This document shows positions 1 through 11,760 of a stretch of 64,000 nucleotides of DNA, piece by piece (position 1 is the stretch's first letter; each line of letters begins with the position of its first letter). The stretch comes from Gonocerus acuteangulatus (taxonomy: Eukaryota; Arthropoda; Insecta; Hemiptera; Coreidae). The stretch is taken from assembly GCA_946811695.1 (NCBI GenBank), contig OX328125.1, positions 46,660,345 to 46,724,344 on the forward strand, written 5' to 3'. The position numbers and the translations under genes are program-made. The notes beneath the pieces were generated by a model. The model saw nothing but the letters and a program-made list of their open reading frames with translations, did not search any database and was not told where the DNA came from.

Positions 1-90
1 ATAAAAGAGACAATGTATTTTTGTACCAAAGTTCATAAAAATCGGACCACTTTCGAGCGTTTGAGTGAGTGAACAGAAATATATATATAT
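1..90. repeat. Fragment resembling the 3' part of the 10.2-kb Helentron-like repeat
   Basis: The phrase 'tttttgtacca-aa-ttcat' followed by 'atcggaccact', 'gagcgaacag'-like sequence and a short (TA)n also occurs at 11385-11468 and 29140-29257, just before the microsatellite of those copies. The same 'gatgaaatttagtacaaaaa' core recurs near 410-430 and 31813-31840. I read these as decayed scraps of one dispersed family. The 90-600 stretch is low-complexity AT-rich sequence in which I see nothing else. Confidence 0.4.
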
Positions 91-938
91 AAAAAAAAAT
101 TTAAAAACATTTCTGAAATTTTGAAATGTTGAATTATTTATTTTTGTTAACATTAAAATTTTGTTGTAAAAAAAATAATAAATAAAAAAAATTAATATTT
201 CAAGATTTCAGAAATATTTAAAAAAAATTATTTCAGAAAAGTTCGTCTTGAATTGTTGAAGAATATATATATATATATTAACATTTCAAAAGGTCAGAAA
301 TGTTTTTAATTTTTTTTATTTATTTTATTGTTGGAAAAATAAAAAAAAAAAAAAATAATGATTTCAGAAAAGGTTTGCCTCTCATACGCTCAAAAATGCT
401 CCAGTATTGATGAAATTTAGTACAAAAATACATTGTCTATTGTATTATTTTTCAAAAACTCATGATCAAATTATATTATTGAAAAATAAATGTAAGAATA
501 CACATAAAATGATATACAGTAAGAAAAAAAAAAACTTTTATAAAAAAGGTAAGAAAGAAATTCAAGGCGCCGACCGAGACCAGCACGTCCGAATATTCTC
601 CCCGAGACGGCCTGCATAGGTGGAATTCACACTATACGTACCGTCACCTACAGGCCACCGTCCAGCTGCCAACCGGCAAAATATTCTTCAATGTATTTCC
701 AATGAGGTAGTTCAGACAGGAGCTGACCGTCAACGACAGGGCACCGGCAGCCCACCAGCAGGCAACTAGTAGGATTCTCGGAAAGAATGTTCTGACATGT
801 CGGTACAGGTCTGTGCATGTCGGTGCATGCACGGTGTGTGTGATCACTCTACCGGCACATTCAGTTCGGTTCTTACCTTTCTTATGGAAGGTTCTTTTCT
901 TACTGCGTATTATTTTAAGTGAATATTTTTATTTATTT

Positions 939-1097
939 ATGAATATGGATGACGAAAAACTCATCGAACATGAAGAACTGTATAATATGGCTGATTATAA
1001 ATACAATGAAAATTTACAGAAGGATAAAATATGGCATCACGTTGGAAAGGATTTCATCACAGCAGGCATGAGACATACTTTATTAATAAATCATTAA
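939..1097 (+). pseudogene. MADF (Adf-1/Myb-SANT-like) DNA-binding domain fragment of the Harbinger accessory gene
   Basis: A 52-codon ORF starts at the ATG at 939. Its sequence (DEKLIEHEELYNMADYKYNE, then KDKIWHHVGKDF) matches the first helices of MADF domains: 'LI..E..P.LY......Y.....K...W..I...L'. In PIF/Harbinger elements the second gene usually encodes a Myb/SANT or MADF-like protein that helps the transposase reach the nucleus and bind the ends. That role is established for the family and inferred here. The frame stops after about half a domain, and no continuation is obvious, so it is a truncated gene or a first exon. It lies inside the inverted ends and points toward the transposase fragment. 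Confidence 0.5.
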
Positions 1098-1377
1098 TTA
1101 GAAAACAAATGTATTGATGTTGCCAGGGGAATACTCCATTGACGGAATTAAAAAAGCTGTTATAAGTTTCGCTGTCTAGGTTCTACAAAGAGTTATTATT
1201 ATGAGAATTTCAAACCTCAAGTCTAAATAAGATATATGTACATACATTCTATAAATTGTATTTTTTTATTATAAATTGTACCTTGTATCTTTTTTTATGT
1301 CTAAAATGATATTTTTACATTATAAATAAAAATAAATATGAAAATGTTAATGTTTTATTTATTTATTTATCATTCCC

Positions 1378-1646
1378 TTAGACACCCTTTTCTTCAGGAC
1401 TAATTACTTCTCGAAAGGTTGTTTTTTGATATTTTTGATAAAAGTATAAAATACTGTTCTTAAGACATTCTGAAATATGTGTAAAATGAAATTTCATCAC
1501 CTTGCAGCTCTTTGAATATTTTCCTACCAACTTTCTTTTTGATAATAATTCTTCATTCACGGCCTCTTATTTACATTAGAGGTTTCCTCTTCTTCATCCA
1601 AATTTAAAGCTATCATTGCTAATTTTGTATTATTTAATTTAGACAT
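1378..1646 (-). pseudogene. PIF/Harbinger transposase, N-terminal fragment
   Basis: On the minus strand a start near 1646 gives MSKLNNTKLAMIALNLDEEE. After one frame break near 1560 follows SKRKLVGKYSKSCKVMKFHF...FYQKYQKTTFREVISPEEKG, ending at 1378. The pattern 'R...G.Y......F...F........L......K..T.FR..ISPEEKL' is the conserved region ahead of the DDE domain in Harbinger transposases. The nuclease domain is absent and the reading frame is broken, so it cannot be active. The beginning of the same protein occurs again at 2676-2742. Confidence 0.55.
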
Positions 1647-2675
1647 TGTTAGAAACTAAGTCAACCCGCACAGACAACAGACTATATTCAAAATTATAAC
1701 TATTACTTTTAATACTAATATTCATTATTCATGCATGCATTTTTTATAATTCTTTTTATTATTTACGTATGGGTTCGGTTGGACAACAAGACGTACAATT
1801 ATCGCTGTTACAATTATAATTATAAGTTAATAATTGTTTATTATTTCAATTTATTTTTTGCATAATTTCTTTAATTTGAATTGTCCTTTGATAATCATGT
1901 ATGTTTCTCTTGTGAATTCAGTCATACTTAAAATTATTTTTCAATTAATATGTAATGGATGAGGGCCAATCCGTAAAAACGTAGTTATAGTTCGACGTTG
2001 AAAGGGGGCAAGCTAATTTCTGCAGGAATATCATTGGAAGTCATTATACTACCATTATAGAGATATACGTGATTTGAAAATTTACCGGAACATTTTTTTA
2101 AATTATTATATTTAAAAAAAAATACCAAGGCGTTAAATGTTTCAAAAACATTTTACAGATTGAAAATCGGTCAATTTGGTCGGCCTAATTTTTTTTAAAT
2201 ATTTGAAATGTTTAATGTGACATGGATTTTGGCACAATTGGAAAAATATTAATTTTTTCGTTACAACCTCAATTGTGAAATTATTTATGCAAAATCTAGC
2301 AAATTAATTGAAACAAAATTTAGTGGATTGTTTTATTAGATTATAACAATTATTCTCCTAGAATATGAAAGACCTAAATGCACTTTAAGTTGCCGAATAA
2401 AATTATATACAAACTTTATAGTTTTTGCCCTATTTTTCATAATTATTGCTATTTTGCTCGGCCCCGAATACATTTTAACGTAACCTTATAGAAATTAATA
2501 GTTCATATATACATTTTTTTTTTATTTGGATTTTTATTGAAAATTGCCAATGATTCTGAAGAATAGAGGCAGTAGAAAAATATAAAAATAATGCATATTC
2601 CAATTATTTATTAATTAAACAATTTATTTTCTCCAACTTACAATAAATCTCTCATAGCCTCAAATAAAGCAATTA

Positions 2676-2742
2676 TTGCTAATTTTGTATTATTTAATTT
2701 AGAGATTGTTAGAAACTAAGTCAACCCGCATAGACAACAGAC
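2676..2742 (-). repeat. Second copy of the Harbinger transposase 5' end
   Basis: This stretch repeats 1617-1683 almost base for base in the same orientation, including the reading MSKLNNTKLA on the opposite strand (its ATG is mutated here). It lies next to the right terminal repeat, where the 5' end of the transposase gene would be expected. The copy near 1.6 kb is probably the displaced one. Confidence 0.55.
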
Positions 2743-2914
2743 TGAGAGATGTTTTCTCGACGTTGATGGACGGTGGGCTGTCGGAGGAGATCCGTTTGGT
2801 ATGAATTGGCTTCCATCTTGCCGGTCGGCGGCTGGACGGTGGCCTGCCGGTGACGGTACGTATAGTGTGAATCGACCTTAAATCGTGAATGGCCTATCCT
2901 CAGTCGGCAGAGGT

Positions 2915-3335
2915 CTACTTCTTCTTATCTGTTACTTCTGCTGAAGCCCATTCATGAATTGTGTCTTTAATCTCTCGTAACTTATTATAAGTTCTCCTGT
3001 ACCATTTATCCTGCCACCTTTTTGTAATTATTGTCTTGGCCTCTGTCAATAAGTCCTGGTACGTTGAGTCCTGAATGTCTAGTTGGTCTTTTCGTGCTGC
3101 AAGTTTCGCTTGTATGTCTACATTAGTACTAGGATCAATGTCTTCATGGCCTGGTAGCCAGTACATAGTCACAGTTTTGTTCAGTAATGAATGTTCGTCA
3201 AATATAAGCATTGTGAAAGGATTGTCACTGTAAATATCCTGTAATGAGCTTGGTGAGTCAGTGCAAATTGTAATGTTTTTGTGTTGAGATGTTGGTATTT
3301 TGTCTAATGCAAGTATTACAGAATGGGGCTCAGCT
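2915..3335 (-). pseudogene. LINE RNase H domain fragment
   Basis: The minus-strand frame reads AEPHSVILALDKIP, then ICTDSPSSLQDIYSDNPF, then VTMYWLPGHEDIDPSTNVDI and a C-terminal helical tail with KRWQDKWYR. The motifs 'GAE..A...AL', 'TDS.SSL', 'W.PGH..I.GN..AD' and 'W...W' are those of the RNase H domain at the end of ORF2 in I-, Loa- and R1-like LINEs. The protein at 62.6-63.8 kb is similar. The first catalytic Asp block (TDGS) is missing because the homology begins at about 3335 inside 'GAE'. The upstream codons read from this frame look unrelated. This is a fragment broken at both ends. Confidence 0.75.
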
Positions 3336-3421
3336 GAATATGTAAAAATAAAGTAAATAAATAAATAAAAACAAAGTTTATGAAATACGAGAGAGCTTAA
3401 AACATCTTGAATTGTGTACAA

Positions 3422-4080
3422 ACTAATTTACTACAAATATTAGCTTTTAACTTAGATAAAGTTTGTTTATTAACTTGTTTCTCTCGGTCCATAGCAAAAC
3501 GTAAGGCTATTTGCAACCTTCCTTACTGTTTGCTGAAGAATACGCCAGTCGGAGAAGCTACAGAAGAGATAAGCATCTTCTAGTTGTGAAGTAACTTAAG
3601 TTCTATTTCACTCTTTCTTCAAGTGGGATTGGCGTTTCAATTACACCAGAATGATGAGGGAAGTTGCTTGCTCGCTTCTTCTACAACAACAAGTCTTAAA
3701 CTTCTAATCGTACAATCTCTGAGAAACTATACTGTAATCCGCTTTAGTTCACTGATAGATATTTTGAGAGATTGAAGGTACTAGTAATCCAAGATTGGGA
3801 TGTAAGTCAAATTAAGAGCATTGTTTTCCCCACGAGAATTGTATTCTTTCAGCACAGTTATATCTTTAGTTCCCCAATGAACTGAAATTCTTAAAATGAG
3901 CAATATCGATGGCAAACAAATTTTTTTATGCTCCAGACTAAACGTGAAATATAAAAATTTGTTTCATAAAACAATCTGAAAATGTGATCGGATGTAGTTC
4001 TTTGAATATAATATAAACTTTAATAAGTAATAAAAATTATTATTTAGGTTTCATAAAAATAAAGAAAAGCCGGGCCTTTT
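3422..4080. other. Unassigned AT-rich sequence
   Basis: I see no coding sequence, array or recognisable mobile element in this stretch. Confidence 0.5.
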
Positions 4081-4084
4081 TTAG

Positions 4085-4735
4085 TTCGTTAACGCAAATA
4101 TAAATTCATTTAAATTGGATTAATAACATGTGATTCTATTCACTTAGTGATTACATTGTCGTTACAAATGCGAAGTATCGAATGTGAAAATCACCACTTT
4201 TCAGAGTGGAAAAGCATTTATTCATAACTTTTTTTTTTTTGGACAATCAAATATTCGGCAGATTTGACCTTTTGATAGTGAAATATTTCCCCTTTAATAG
4301 AGTGATCTAAGGTTCAAGAATTTGCCGTACATAAGTCCAGCAGGAATTAGTAAAGATTGAAAATGAAAGATGCATTTTTTCACATTCGATACTTTGCACT
4401 TGTATCGACGACATGTTCTTATTTTACTGTTATTGGTATAACAGTAATCAAAAACTTATTTATTTTGAAACAATATAAACAGTTATAATTTCCTGAAATG
4501 ACCAATACTACATTTTCTGGCCTTCCCATACTACCAGGACTATCCCTGCTTCTTTTAGCAATTTAAGCACGTTTTCATCGCTCTGAAATTTTTCCGATAA
4601 TTCCAAAAGATTCATTACTTTTTTTTTAATCTAAACACGCTTGCTTATACTCATTAAATAACTGAATACGTTAACTGTTTAAAATATTATAATTGAGAAC
4701 ATATGTTTTTAATGAAAAATGAATTTGCGTTAACG
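4085..4735. mobile_element. MITE-like element with imperfect inverted ends
   Basis: The left end (tcgttaacgcaaat, then aaattcattt) is mirrored at 4715-4735 (aaatgaatttgcgttaacgg). A second internal mirrored pair, 'gcgaagtatcgaatgtgaaa' near 4169 and 'tttcacattcgatactttgc' near 4379, supports a fold-back structure. No coding capacity is visible. The superfamily is unknown. Confidence 0.4.
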
Positions 4736-4739
4736 GAGT

Positions 4740-5250
4740 AAAAACTTTTACTAGTTTCAAAAATTTATATTTTATTAATTGAAATCAATAGTTCGGCTTA
4801 ATGCCATCGTCAGGAAAAAATATTTCAAAATCACTGAACCCAAACGAAATTAAATTTGCAATATCTGTAACCCACTATATCTCAGTCAGTTATTGATTTC
4901 ACAGTCTAAAAATTGTACATTTCATTTTTACGTTCGCACTTTAATTATATAAATTCATGTTTGAAAGAGGTGAATATGACAATTAAAGTCATACTAGTAC
5001 CCAGGCAGTAACACATTTGACATCCCCCCCCCTAAAGTGGGTTACAGGTACAATTGCAAATTTAATGTTGTTGGGGTTCAGCTATTTTGAAGTTTGTTTT
5101 CCAAAGATTCCTGGCGATTCCATGAAGTCAAAATATTAATCTCAATGAATAAAATATAATTTTTTTGAATGAGGGACCGGATTGGCTTTTCCTCATTTTC
5201 ATGAAACCTTAATAACTTAGTAGACGCCTCTAAAGAGTGTTAGCTCTTAT
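4740..5250 (-). repeat. Dispersed repeat with hammerhead-like core, related to 35.4-35.8 kb
   Basis: The segment near 5175-5235 (attggcttttcctcattttc, then aataacttagtagacgcc) matches, in reverse orientation, 35645-35700. Both copies also carry the ribozyme-like core described separately. This suggests two copies of one element, possibly the terminal part of a Penelope-like element. That label is inference; no reverse transcriptase is present. Confidence 0.45.
4790..4814 (-). ncRNA. Hammerhead-ribozyme-like core (copy 1)
   Basis: On the minus strand this reads CCTGACGATGGC, a five-base loop, then GCCGAAC. It is a CUGANGA box, one extra base, a 3-bp helix II and a box that has lost one A of GAAA. 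It is probably a decayed copy. Confidence 0.35.
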
Positions 5251-5379
5251 CTACTGAATTATTTTTTTTAAAAAACTATATAATATAAAAGGAGGAAGCG
5301 TTGATCGTCGGGGTTTCGGTCAGTGTTCTTATTCAATAAAACACATTTTATTTGCTAAAATGTATATTTATTGCCGCCA

Positions 5380-5413
5380 ACGTTTCGGCTTGCTATACAA
5401 GCCATCTTCAGGG
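5380..5413 (-). ncRNA. Hammerhead-ribozyme-like core (copy 2)
   Basis: The minus strand carries CTGAAGA, one T, a 6-bp helix GGCTTG/CAAGCC closed by TATAG, then GAAACG. This matches the C-U-G-A-N-G-A and G-A-A-A strands of a hammerhead with helix II formed. Helices I and III are not obvious from reading. Confidence 0.5.
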
Positions 5414-5448
5414 CTGTAAAAACATATATGGTAGAACAATGGTAAGGA

Positions 5449-5484
<36 letters not shown>

Positions 5485-5675
5485 GAAACATTAACATAAA
5501 TATGAGTACCTATATGCTTGAAAATATAGATATAAATATATATATATGTATATATATATATATGTATATAATATAATAATATACATAATATATGTATATA
5601 ATATATATATACATATATATATATTTATATTTATATTTTCAAGCATATAGGTACTCATATTTATGTTAATGTTTC

Positions 5676-5718
<43 letters not shown>

Positions 5719-5754
5719 TCCTTACCATTGTTATACCATATATGTTTTTACAGC

Positions 5755-5788
5755 CCTGAAGATGGCTTGTATAGCAAGCCGAAACGTT
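5755..5788 (+). ncRNA. Hammerhead-ribozyme-like core (copy 3)
   Basis: This is the mirror copy of 5380-5413 in the right arm of the palindrome, with the same CTGAAGA, 6-bp helix II and GAAACG elements. Either strand of the insertion would therefore transcribe one core. Confidence 0.5.
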
Positions 5789-5918
5789 GGCGGCAATAAA
5801 TATACATTTTAGCAAATAAAATGTGTTTTATTGAATAAGAACACTGACCGAAACCCCGACGATCAACGCTTCCTACTTCCGAACGGTCGACCATATCTTC
5901 TCAAATATAATATAAAAG

Positions 5919-8520
5919 AGTTCTTATATTTATAGAACAGGATTCAGACATGATTATAATGTCTAAACACAAAATCGATGAAGTTTAGCATACGAAAGTG
6001 CGTTGCGTCTAAGCAGTAGAAAACATTACAATTTCAGTTATAAATATATCATCTAATGCAGCGTTCCCCATACGTTTTTAGCTCGCGTTCCAGTTTGTAA
6101 AATTGATTGTATTTCATAATATTATTATATACGTACGTCGTATCTCATTCCATGATTTTATAATTTCATTATACATTTTATAAATGATTTCATATCACAT
6201 AATAAGACAAATGACATTGAAACAAATATATGTATTTGTATATACATACATATTTATATATCTATGTATAATTAGTGTGTGACCAAAATTTTATATTTAT
6301 TTCCTATTTCGTCATGTCCGTTTATTAATCCATGCTTTTAATATAAACACAAAATTATATAAAGAAAACAGTTAATATATATTTTTTATTTATAATCAGA
6401 TATTTTTTATTAGATAAAACAGTTGAATTTAAAATCATATTACAACGAATGTATATAAATTGCAGCATTTTTGTCACTGTCAGTACATTATTACAAGTTA
6501 CCTGTATAATTAATTCAATTTTTTTTTACGAAAGGAAAAAGAAAACGTTTTTATGATATTTGTAAGATTTAATATTTTTCTCTTGCTAAGTCTCCTATTA
6601 TTGATTTTTTTTTCATATACTACCAACTGGCAACTCACAGAACCACAGTTCAGAAAACTTAGATCTAGTAGCTTCTTGATCATGTGGGTCGATGAATTTC
6701 CCGTGGAAAACTAATAAGAAAAGTCTGTCTTCCGAAGTATGCATAAATAAGAAAACTTTGACTAATTTTGTAGTTTGATGCTATCGGAAGTTTATTTCCG
6801 GTTCGTCCCCTTGCTAATGAAGGTACAAAACCACCGTCAAGCAGAACCATAATCCTCACGCTGGACTTGTTCCATATTGAGATGGCTACGAATTAATTAG
6901 GATCCTCTGAAATAGTTTTAATCTATCGAATAACTAGAAATACACACACATTATTGATTTTAATATTCTTCAGTCCATTACATATTATAGTTAAAGAAGA
7001 AAAACCGTCACGAACGAGCAGGACACCTAACTACATCTGCCAGCAATGTATTTAGTTTACGCCACATTCCTGTAGAATGTTCTTAAAATAACCTATATGA
7101 GTAAAAAATACACAATTGAAGCATCTAGCCGAATAGGGGTATATGTATCATGCATAAAGTGAATTGTAATTGTGAAGTTTACGGGCCTATTTTTTGTAAT
7201 ATTTTGTACTACAACGTATTTTGGCTCACTAAACACGATCCGTAAATAAAACATCGCTCTCAACTAGGAAAAAAGTTATAAAGAGTTATTTTTTTAGTAA
7301 TCTTTTCGAATGGAGCATGCAAAAATCCAAAAGTCAGACTAAAAGTCTCAGGCAATTAGTAATATAAAATCTTGAAAATGTAATATAGAAATCGTGGGTG
7401 TTATATTTTATCTCAGTGCATAAAATGTTCAATTGCCCTCGGGAATCGTCAAATCGATTATTGTCCGGAGCATGATCAGCGTATAGGACGGCCTGCTGGA
7501 GGCTTTAATCAGCGAATACTCAAATTGGAAAGATTTTTATTGCGGCCAATAAATTGGAGAGCCTCTGGACAGGACACGAGTGGCCCATTTTGTATAAACG
7601 AGCTTCTGTTCCGGAGTGGAGAAGCACGTTCGATACAATCATCATGCAATACTTCCACAACACCACAGGTGTGAATTAGTGGAAACGTTTCGGGAAAATA
7701 CGCAAATAACAATAGGATTATAATTAATCAAAAATTTAAGTACCGCAGGTGCCACGATTACTAGAAACATTCTTTAACGTGATAATTTAATGCAACTTAA
7801 ATTATAGAATTTGAATAAAGTACTCCATACAAATTTAATTAGTGTAACAAATTAATCTCTTTGGTTTAACCTGCTGGCAAAATAATCTAAAAAAAATTTT
7901 TCTGGTACTTTTTACGTCTTTAAGTATATAAAGCCAGTTCCTATGGACGGGATGACACATTATTCCCACAAGTGCTCATTTACGTTCACAGCGTGGAATT
8001 TACTTTTGGCTAATTTAATATTTTTATTTCCTAAATACATACATAATTTTCAGGGATTTAACTGGGATACTACCTAGGTCTAAGTCATCACAAACATGAT
8101 GGTCTTCGGGACCGTGTTATTTTCTTCAAGAGCAAGTAATTTTTGTTTGTTTCCAAGTTTTCATGTTTACCCACCCTTCTTGTCTCTCGTTTTATATCAA
8201 ATGCTTCTCTGAATTCTGAAGTCTTCAACAACTGAACGTTATGTCCAGTGCAACCATACTTGTAATCAAACTTTTTTATATGCACATATCTGTAGTTTTA
8301 CCGTACTGTAGGGACGCACAGTATGTACATGGCAAATGATGAGGTCAGCAGCTGGCTTTGGGAGTAATTAGGTAATCCCGGAGACTGAACAGAAACACAA
8401 GTCCAGGTGATCACAGCTCCCTCTCCAATTGGAAGGCAGGCCTCTCCAATATCCATGCGTCTAGTCCGGGCGATTAACTCCCAAGTCATCATTTAATGTA
8501 CACTCCCGATAACTCCCTAA
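5919..8520. other. Unassigned AT-rich sequence
   Basis: I see no recognisable gene, array or element end here. Short open frames such as 7509-7712 and 8088-8492 have no motif I recognise and are probably chance. Confidence 0.45.
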
Positions 8521-9345
8521 AAAATCGTAACGCTTACGTTTTTGAGTTCATAAGCTTGTAAGTACTCTTTTTATAGGCTTCTTTGGCTAGGAAAACGAAT
8601 GAAACCATTTTCAAGGCGATAGATTTAACCTTTTTTGAGAAAATTGGAAAAATAATTTTTGAATACCGTTTTTGGTTTGGGTAATTAGAATCACGGGATT
8701 CAGTTGAAACATTATCTGTATGTTCTACTTTCATTAAAACTAATATGTTGAAAGTTATGTTACGTTTGGAGTTAAGGAAGGGTTAGAATAAAATATTTTA
8801 TGAACAGACATGAAAAGTTTTGGTAACTTTGTATACTTCCCTTAATATCTCGAAAAAGGTTGAGAATCTTGGTAAACAAAAGATTACCATTAGAATGCTT
8901 ACTAAATGCTCTACAAAAAAGGTTCTAATGAAAGTTTTGATTAGGCGATGTCAATCGGAGAAATAAGTGCTTAAATCTTTAAAGTAATTGATTTCGGTTA
9001 TTCGAACTGTTCTTTTGTCTTTGATTTTTGTACTTAGAATCATGGGCTTCAGTTGAAACATTTTCTGCATGTTTGAATTTTATCAAAACTAATATGTTGA
9101 AAATTTGGTTACGTTTGGAGTAAAGGAAGGATTAAAATAAAATATTTCATTTTTAGACATGAAAAGTTTTGGGAACTACGTGCATTTTCATTAATATCAC
9201 GAAAACGGTTAGGAATCTTGGCAAGCAAAAGATTACCATTCGAAAGGTTACTAAATTTTCTACAAAAAATGTTTTGAAGACATTTGCGATGGGATGGTCA
9301 TATTTGGAGAAATAAGTGCTTAAAACATAGGTAATTTCGTTCATT
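8521..9345 (-). repeat. Truncated, internally duplicated copy of the Helentron-like repeat
   Basis: Read on the minus strand, 8521-8760 matches 11060-11300 and 28810-29055 (aaaaacggtattcaaaaa, then ccaattttctcgaaa). The neighbouring block with 'gacatgaaaagttttgg' occurs twice, at about 8808 and 9157, so a unit of roughly 350 bp is tandemly duplicated. The hairpin end is missing. A further scrap lies at about 9965-10020. Confidence 0.55.
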
Positions 9346-9359
9346 TGAACGAATCTTTT

Positions 9360-10195
9360 TGCGTGTTTCCTTCAGTTTTTTTTTCACTGCTCGTTATTTT
9401 TGTGATTGCTTATAGTAGTCAAATGTATTAGTCAATAAAACAGGATACGTATATATAGAAACAATATTTTGTTTTAACGGTATCTTGGAATTCGAAGATG
9501 CCCTATGAATATCTAGATTACTGTACTGGTTCTCGTTCTTTAGAATTGTTTTTGGTATTCCCTATTTTCAGAAGTTTTTATCTATTTATTAATTTTTTTT
9601 TAATTCATTGAACGAAATCATATGAATTCAAAGGTGAGGAGCTAGGAGGCTTAGAGTGGAGTGCATTCCCAGTACAGGTATCGCCCAGTGGACCCTCGTC
9701 ATCTGTAAGTTCCTTTCTAGGGTCATAAAGATAAGCCTCCAAACAACTGTAGGAATGTAGGATTTCTAATTTTTGCCAGTATCAGAACAGCCGCTCTTTA
9801 CATACCACAGTGGTGCTGACGTGCCGGTTTATACTAGTTGCACTCCACACGGTGGTAGTACTTGGTGTATGCCACAGCGGATTGCTCATTATAATCTTAT
9901 TTTATACGTATTAAATAGATACCTAAAAAAAGTTTATTTGTGTATAAGTGTTGCGTTATTGGGATTAGAATAAAATATTTTATTAACAGACATGAAATAC
10001 TTCGGAATCTTTGTATATTGTCCTTAATTCTTTTATGGTGTATCGAAATCTGAGTCATTAGCACCATTTTTTCCTTATGAGCTTATATAATACTTAGATT
10101 TAGCTAGCAACAATATTTTACACCGCAATTAAAGTGATATGCTCTTCTTATAAACATAATATTTATATTATAATATAAACATAATACATTAATTT
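9360..10195. other. Unassigned sequence with one repeat scrap
   Basis: Apart from the Helentron-like scrap at 9965-10020 I see nothing supportable. Confidence 0.4.
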
Positions 10196-10208
10196 GTCTG
10201 ACAAAAAA

Positions 10209-11560
10209 AAAGTCCGACCCGCAGGAACTGCTTCATCTTAGCGCGGTTCCGTTCTTATCTCAAGTGCGATTAGTGAAGGAATATAGCAGCTATCGGTAGG
10301 TATTAGCACCATTTTTCCCCCTTAATATCTTCAAAACAGTTAAGAAATCGTGGGAAGTACGATGTAACCATTCAAAAGCTTACTAAATTCTCTAAAAAAA
10401 AAAGATTCTGAAGCAAATTTCGATAGGGCAATGTCAGTCGGAGAAGTAAGTGCTTAAAACTACGAAAGTGTTAGTTTTGTTATTTTAAACGGGTTTTTGT
10501 CACTGTTTACCCCACTTTTGTTTTTTAAGTTTATTTAACGGTGGAATGAGTATTTCATTAAAGCTGAGAAAATAAGAGTCATATTGGTAATAGAGTTTTC
10601 CTAGAGTGAGCGTCGCGATGACGGGAGAGTCCCATCCGTTTAGAAAACTGCCAGTTTCCATATGTGGCATTTGAAAAGCTATATCTTGGAAATCCATATC
10701 TCTAAGATTAAATTGTTTTTCTTATTTTTCTTAACCTGATTTATTATCAAATACATTATCCAACTATAAGCAGTTAAAAAATAACAAGGAATAAAAACAG
10801 ACAAAAAGAACAGTTCGAATAAGCGAAATCAATTACTTTAGTTTTAAGCACTTATTTCTCCGATTGACATCGTCTAATCAAAACATTCACCAGAACCTTT
10901 TTTTAGAGCATTTAGTACGCTTTCTAATGGTATTCTTTCGTTTATCAAGATTCTCAACCTTTTTCGAGATATTAAGGAAAGTATGCAAAGTTACCAAAAC
11001 TTTTTATGTCTGTTAATAAAATATTTTATTCTAACCCTTCCTTAACTCCAAACGTAACACAAATTAAAACATATTAGTTTTAATGAAAGTAGAACATGCA
11101 GAAAATGTTTCAACTGAATCCCATGATTCTAAGTACCCAAACCAAAAACGGTATTCAAAAACTATTTTTCCAATTTTCTCGAAAACGGTTAAAGCTATCG
11201 CTTTGAAATGGTTTCATTCGTTTTCCTAGCCCAAGAAGCCTATAAAACGAGTACTTACAAGCTTATGAACTCAAAAACGTAAGCGTTACGATTTTTTTGC
11301 GCGAATTTCGCCCCAAACGCCATCTTACAGTGGGCGGATTCTGCTGGTTAACGAACTTGACCTTTTAAATTGGACGACGGATTTTTGTACCAAATTTCAT
11401 CACAATCGGACCATTAGGGAAGCCAGAAATGAGCGAACAGACAAATATATTTATATATATATATATATACAAATTTGATCCGGCATTTCCGGATTGTTTC
11501 ATTGTATCGACCTTATAAGAGGGGTTCCTCCCTATGGGGGAGGGAGGAACCGCGCTAAAA
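10209..11560 (+). mobile_element. Helentron-associated (HINE-like) element, family E copy 1
   Basis: The 5' end AGTCCGACCCGCAGGAACTG is followed by TTAGCGCGGTTCC. The 3' end has the hairpin GGTTCCTCCC...GGGAGGAACC, then GCGCTAA, so AGGAACCGCGCTAA is the inverse of the 5' block. A short (TA)n tract lies at 11450-11468. A 5' subterminal repeat that pairs with the 3' hairpin, an internal microsatellite and a CTAA end are the architecture of Helentron-derived non-autonomous elements such as Drosophila DINE-1. No Rep/helicase is present. Interior blocks at 10310-10500 and 10800-11000 are inverted copies of each other. The family label is inference from structure. Confidence 0.5.
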
Positions 11561-11561
11561 T

Positions 11562-11760
11562 GAGACCTGGTGGCCATGAGTGTTCAGCCGTGAGTGCTCC
11601 GACCAATGGTTGTGGTTCGATTCCCACTAGAGTTAGTGGCTTTCTTTCAAAAAAAGAAAAGGTATCCTGGCCAGAAAATTGCCTTAGCCTTTAGATAACT
11701 TGTCCCAAAAATGTGTATAATGTATAAGTGGACGTTAAAATGTAAATAAATGAAAAAACC
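11562..11760 (+). mobile_element. tRNA-Leu-like SINE (family C), copy 1
   Basis: It begins TGGTGGCCATGAGTG, with an A-box-like block, and has the B box GGTTCGATTCC at about 11615. A non-tRNA body follows (GGCTTTCTTT, then atcctggcc). The tail is A-rich (gtaaataaatgaaaaaa). The same order occurs at 41.7-41.9 kb, where the head GTGGCCGTGAGTGCTAAGGC resembles type II tRNA-Leu. It abuts the end of the preceding Helentron-like element. Confidence 0.55.

Larger units (their letters stand above)
619..2877. mobile_element. PIF/Harbinger-like DNA transposon remnant
   Basis: The two ends are inverted copies. Left 619-673 (GGTGGAATTCACACTATACG..., then ccgtcacc and ggccaccgtccagc) matches the reverse complement of about 2806-2877. 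The flanking trinucleotides ATA (616-618) and TTA (2878-2880) agree at two of three bases, loosely fitting the 3-bp TWA target duplication of this superfamily. Inside are a MADF-type ORF on the plus strand and the N-terminal part of a Harbinger transposase on the minus strand. These are the two genes that PIF/Harbinger elements carry. A 67-bp stretch with the transposase start (1617-1683) is repeated at 2676-2742, so the copy is rearranged. The catalytic DDE region is missing. Confidence 0.6.
5278..5918. mobile_element. Palindromic retroposed insertion with 14-bp target-site duplication
   Basis: Perfect 14-bp direct repeats (ATATAATATAAAAG) at 5278-5291 and 5905-5918 bracket 613 bp that are almost entirely two inverted arms, roughly 5292-5575 and 5590-5880. 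Each arm has, from outside in, a gcgttgatcgtcgggg block, a polyadenylation-like aataaa region, a hammerhead-like core, an A/T homopolymer of about 30 bases or more, and a (TA)-rich centre. A long target duplication argues for retroposition and against a cut-and-paste DNA transposon. Inverted joined copies and hammerhead motifs are known for Penelope-like elements, so I suggest that class. No coding sequence is present. Confidence 0.6.
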
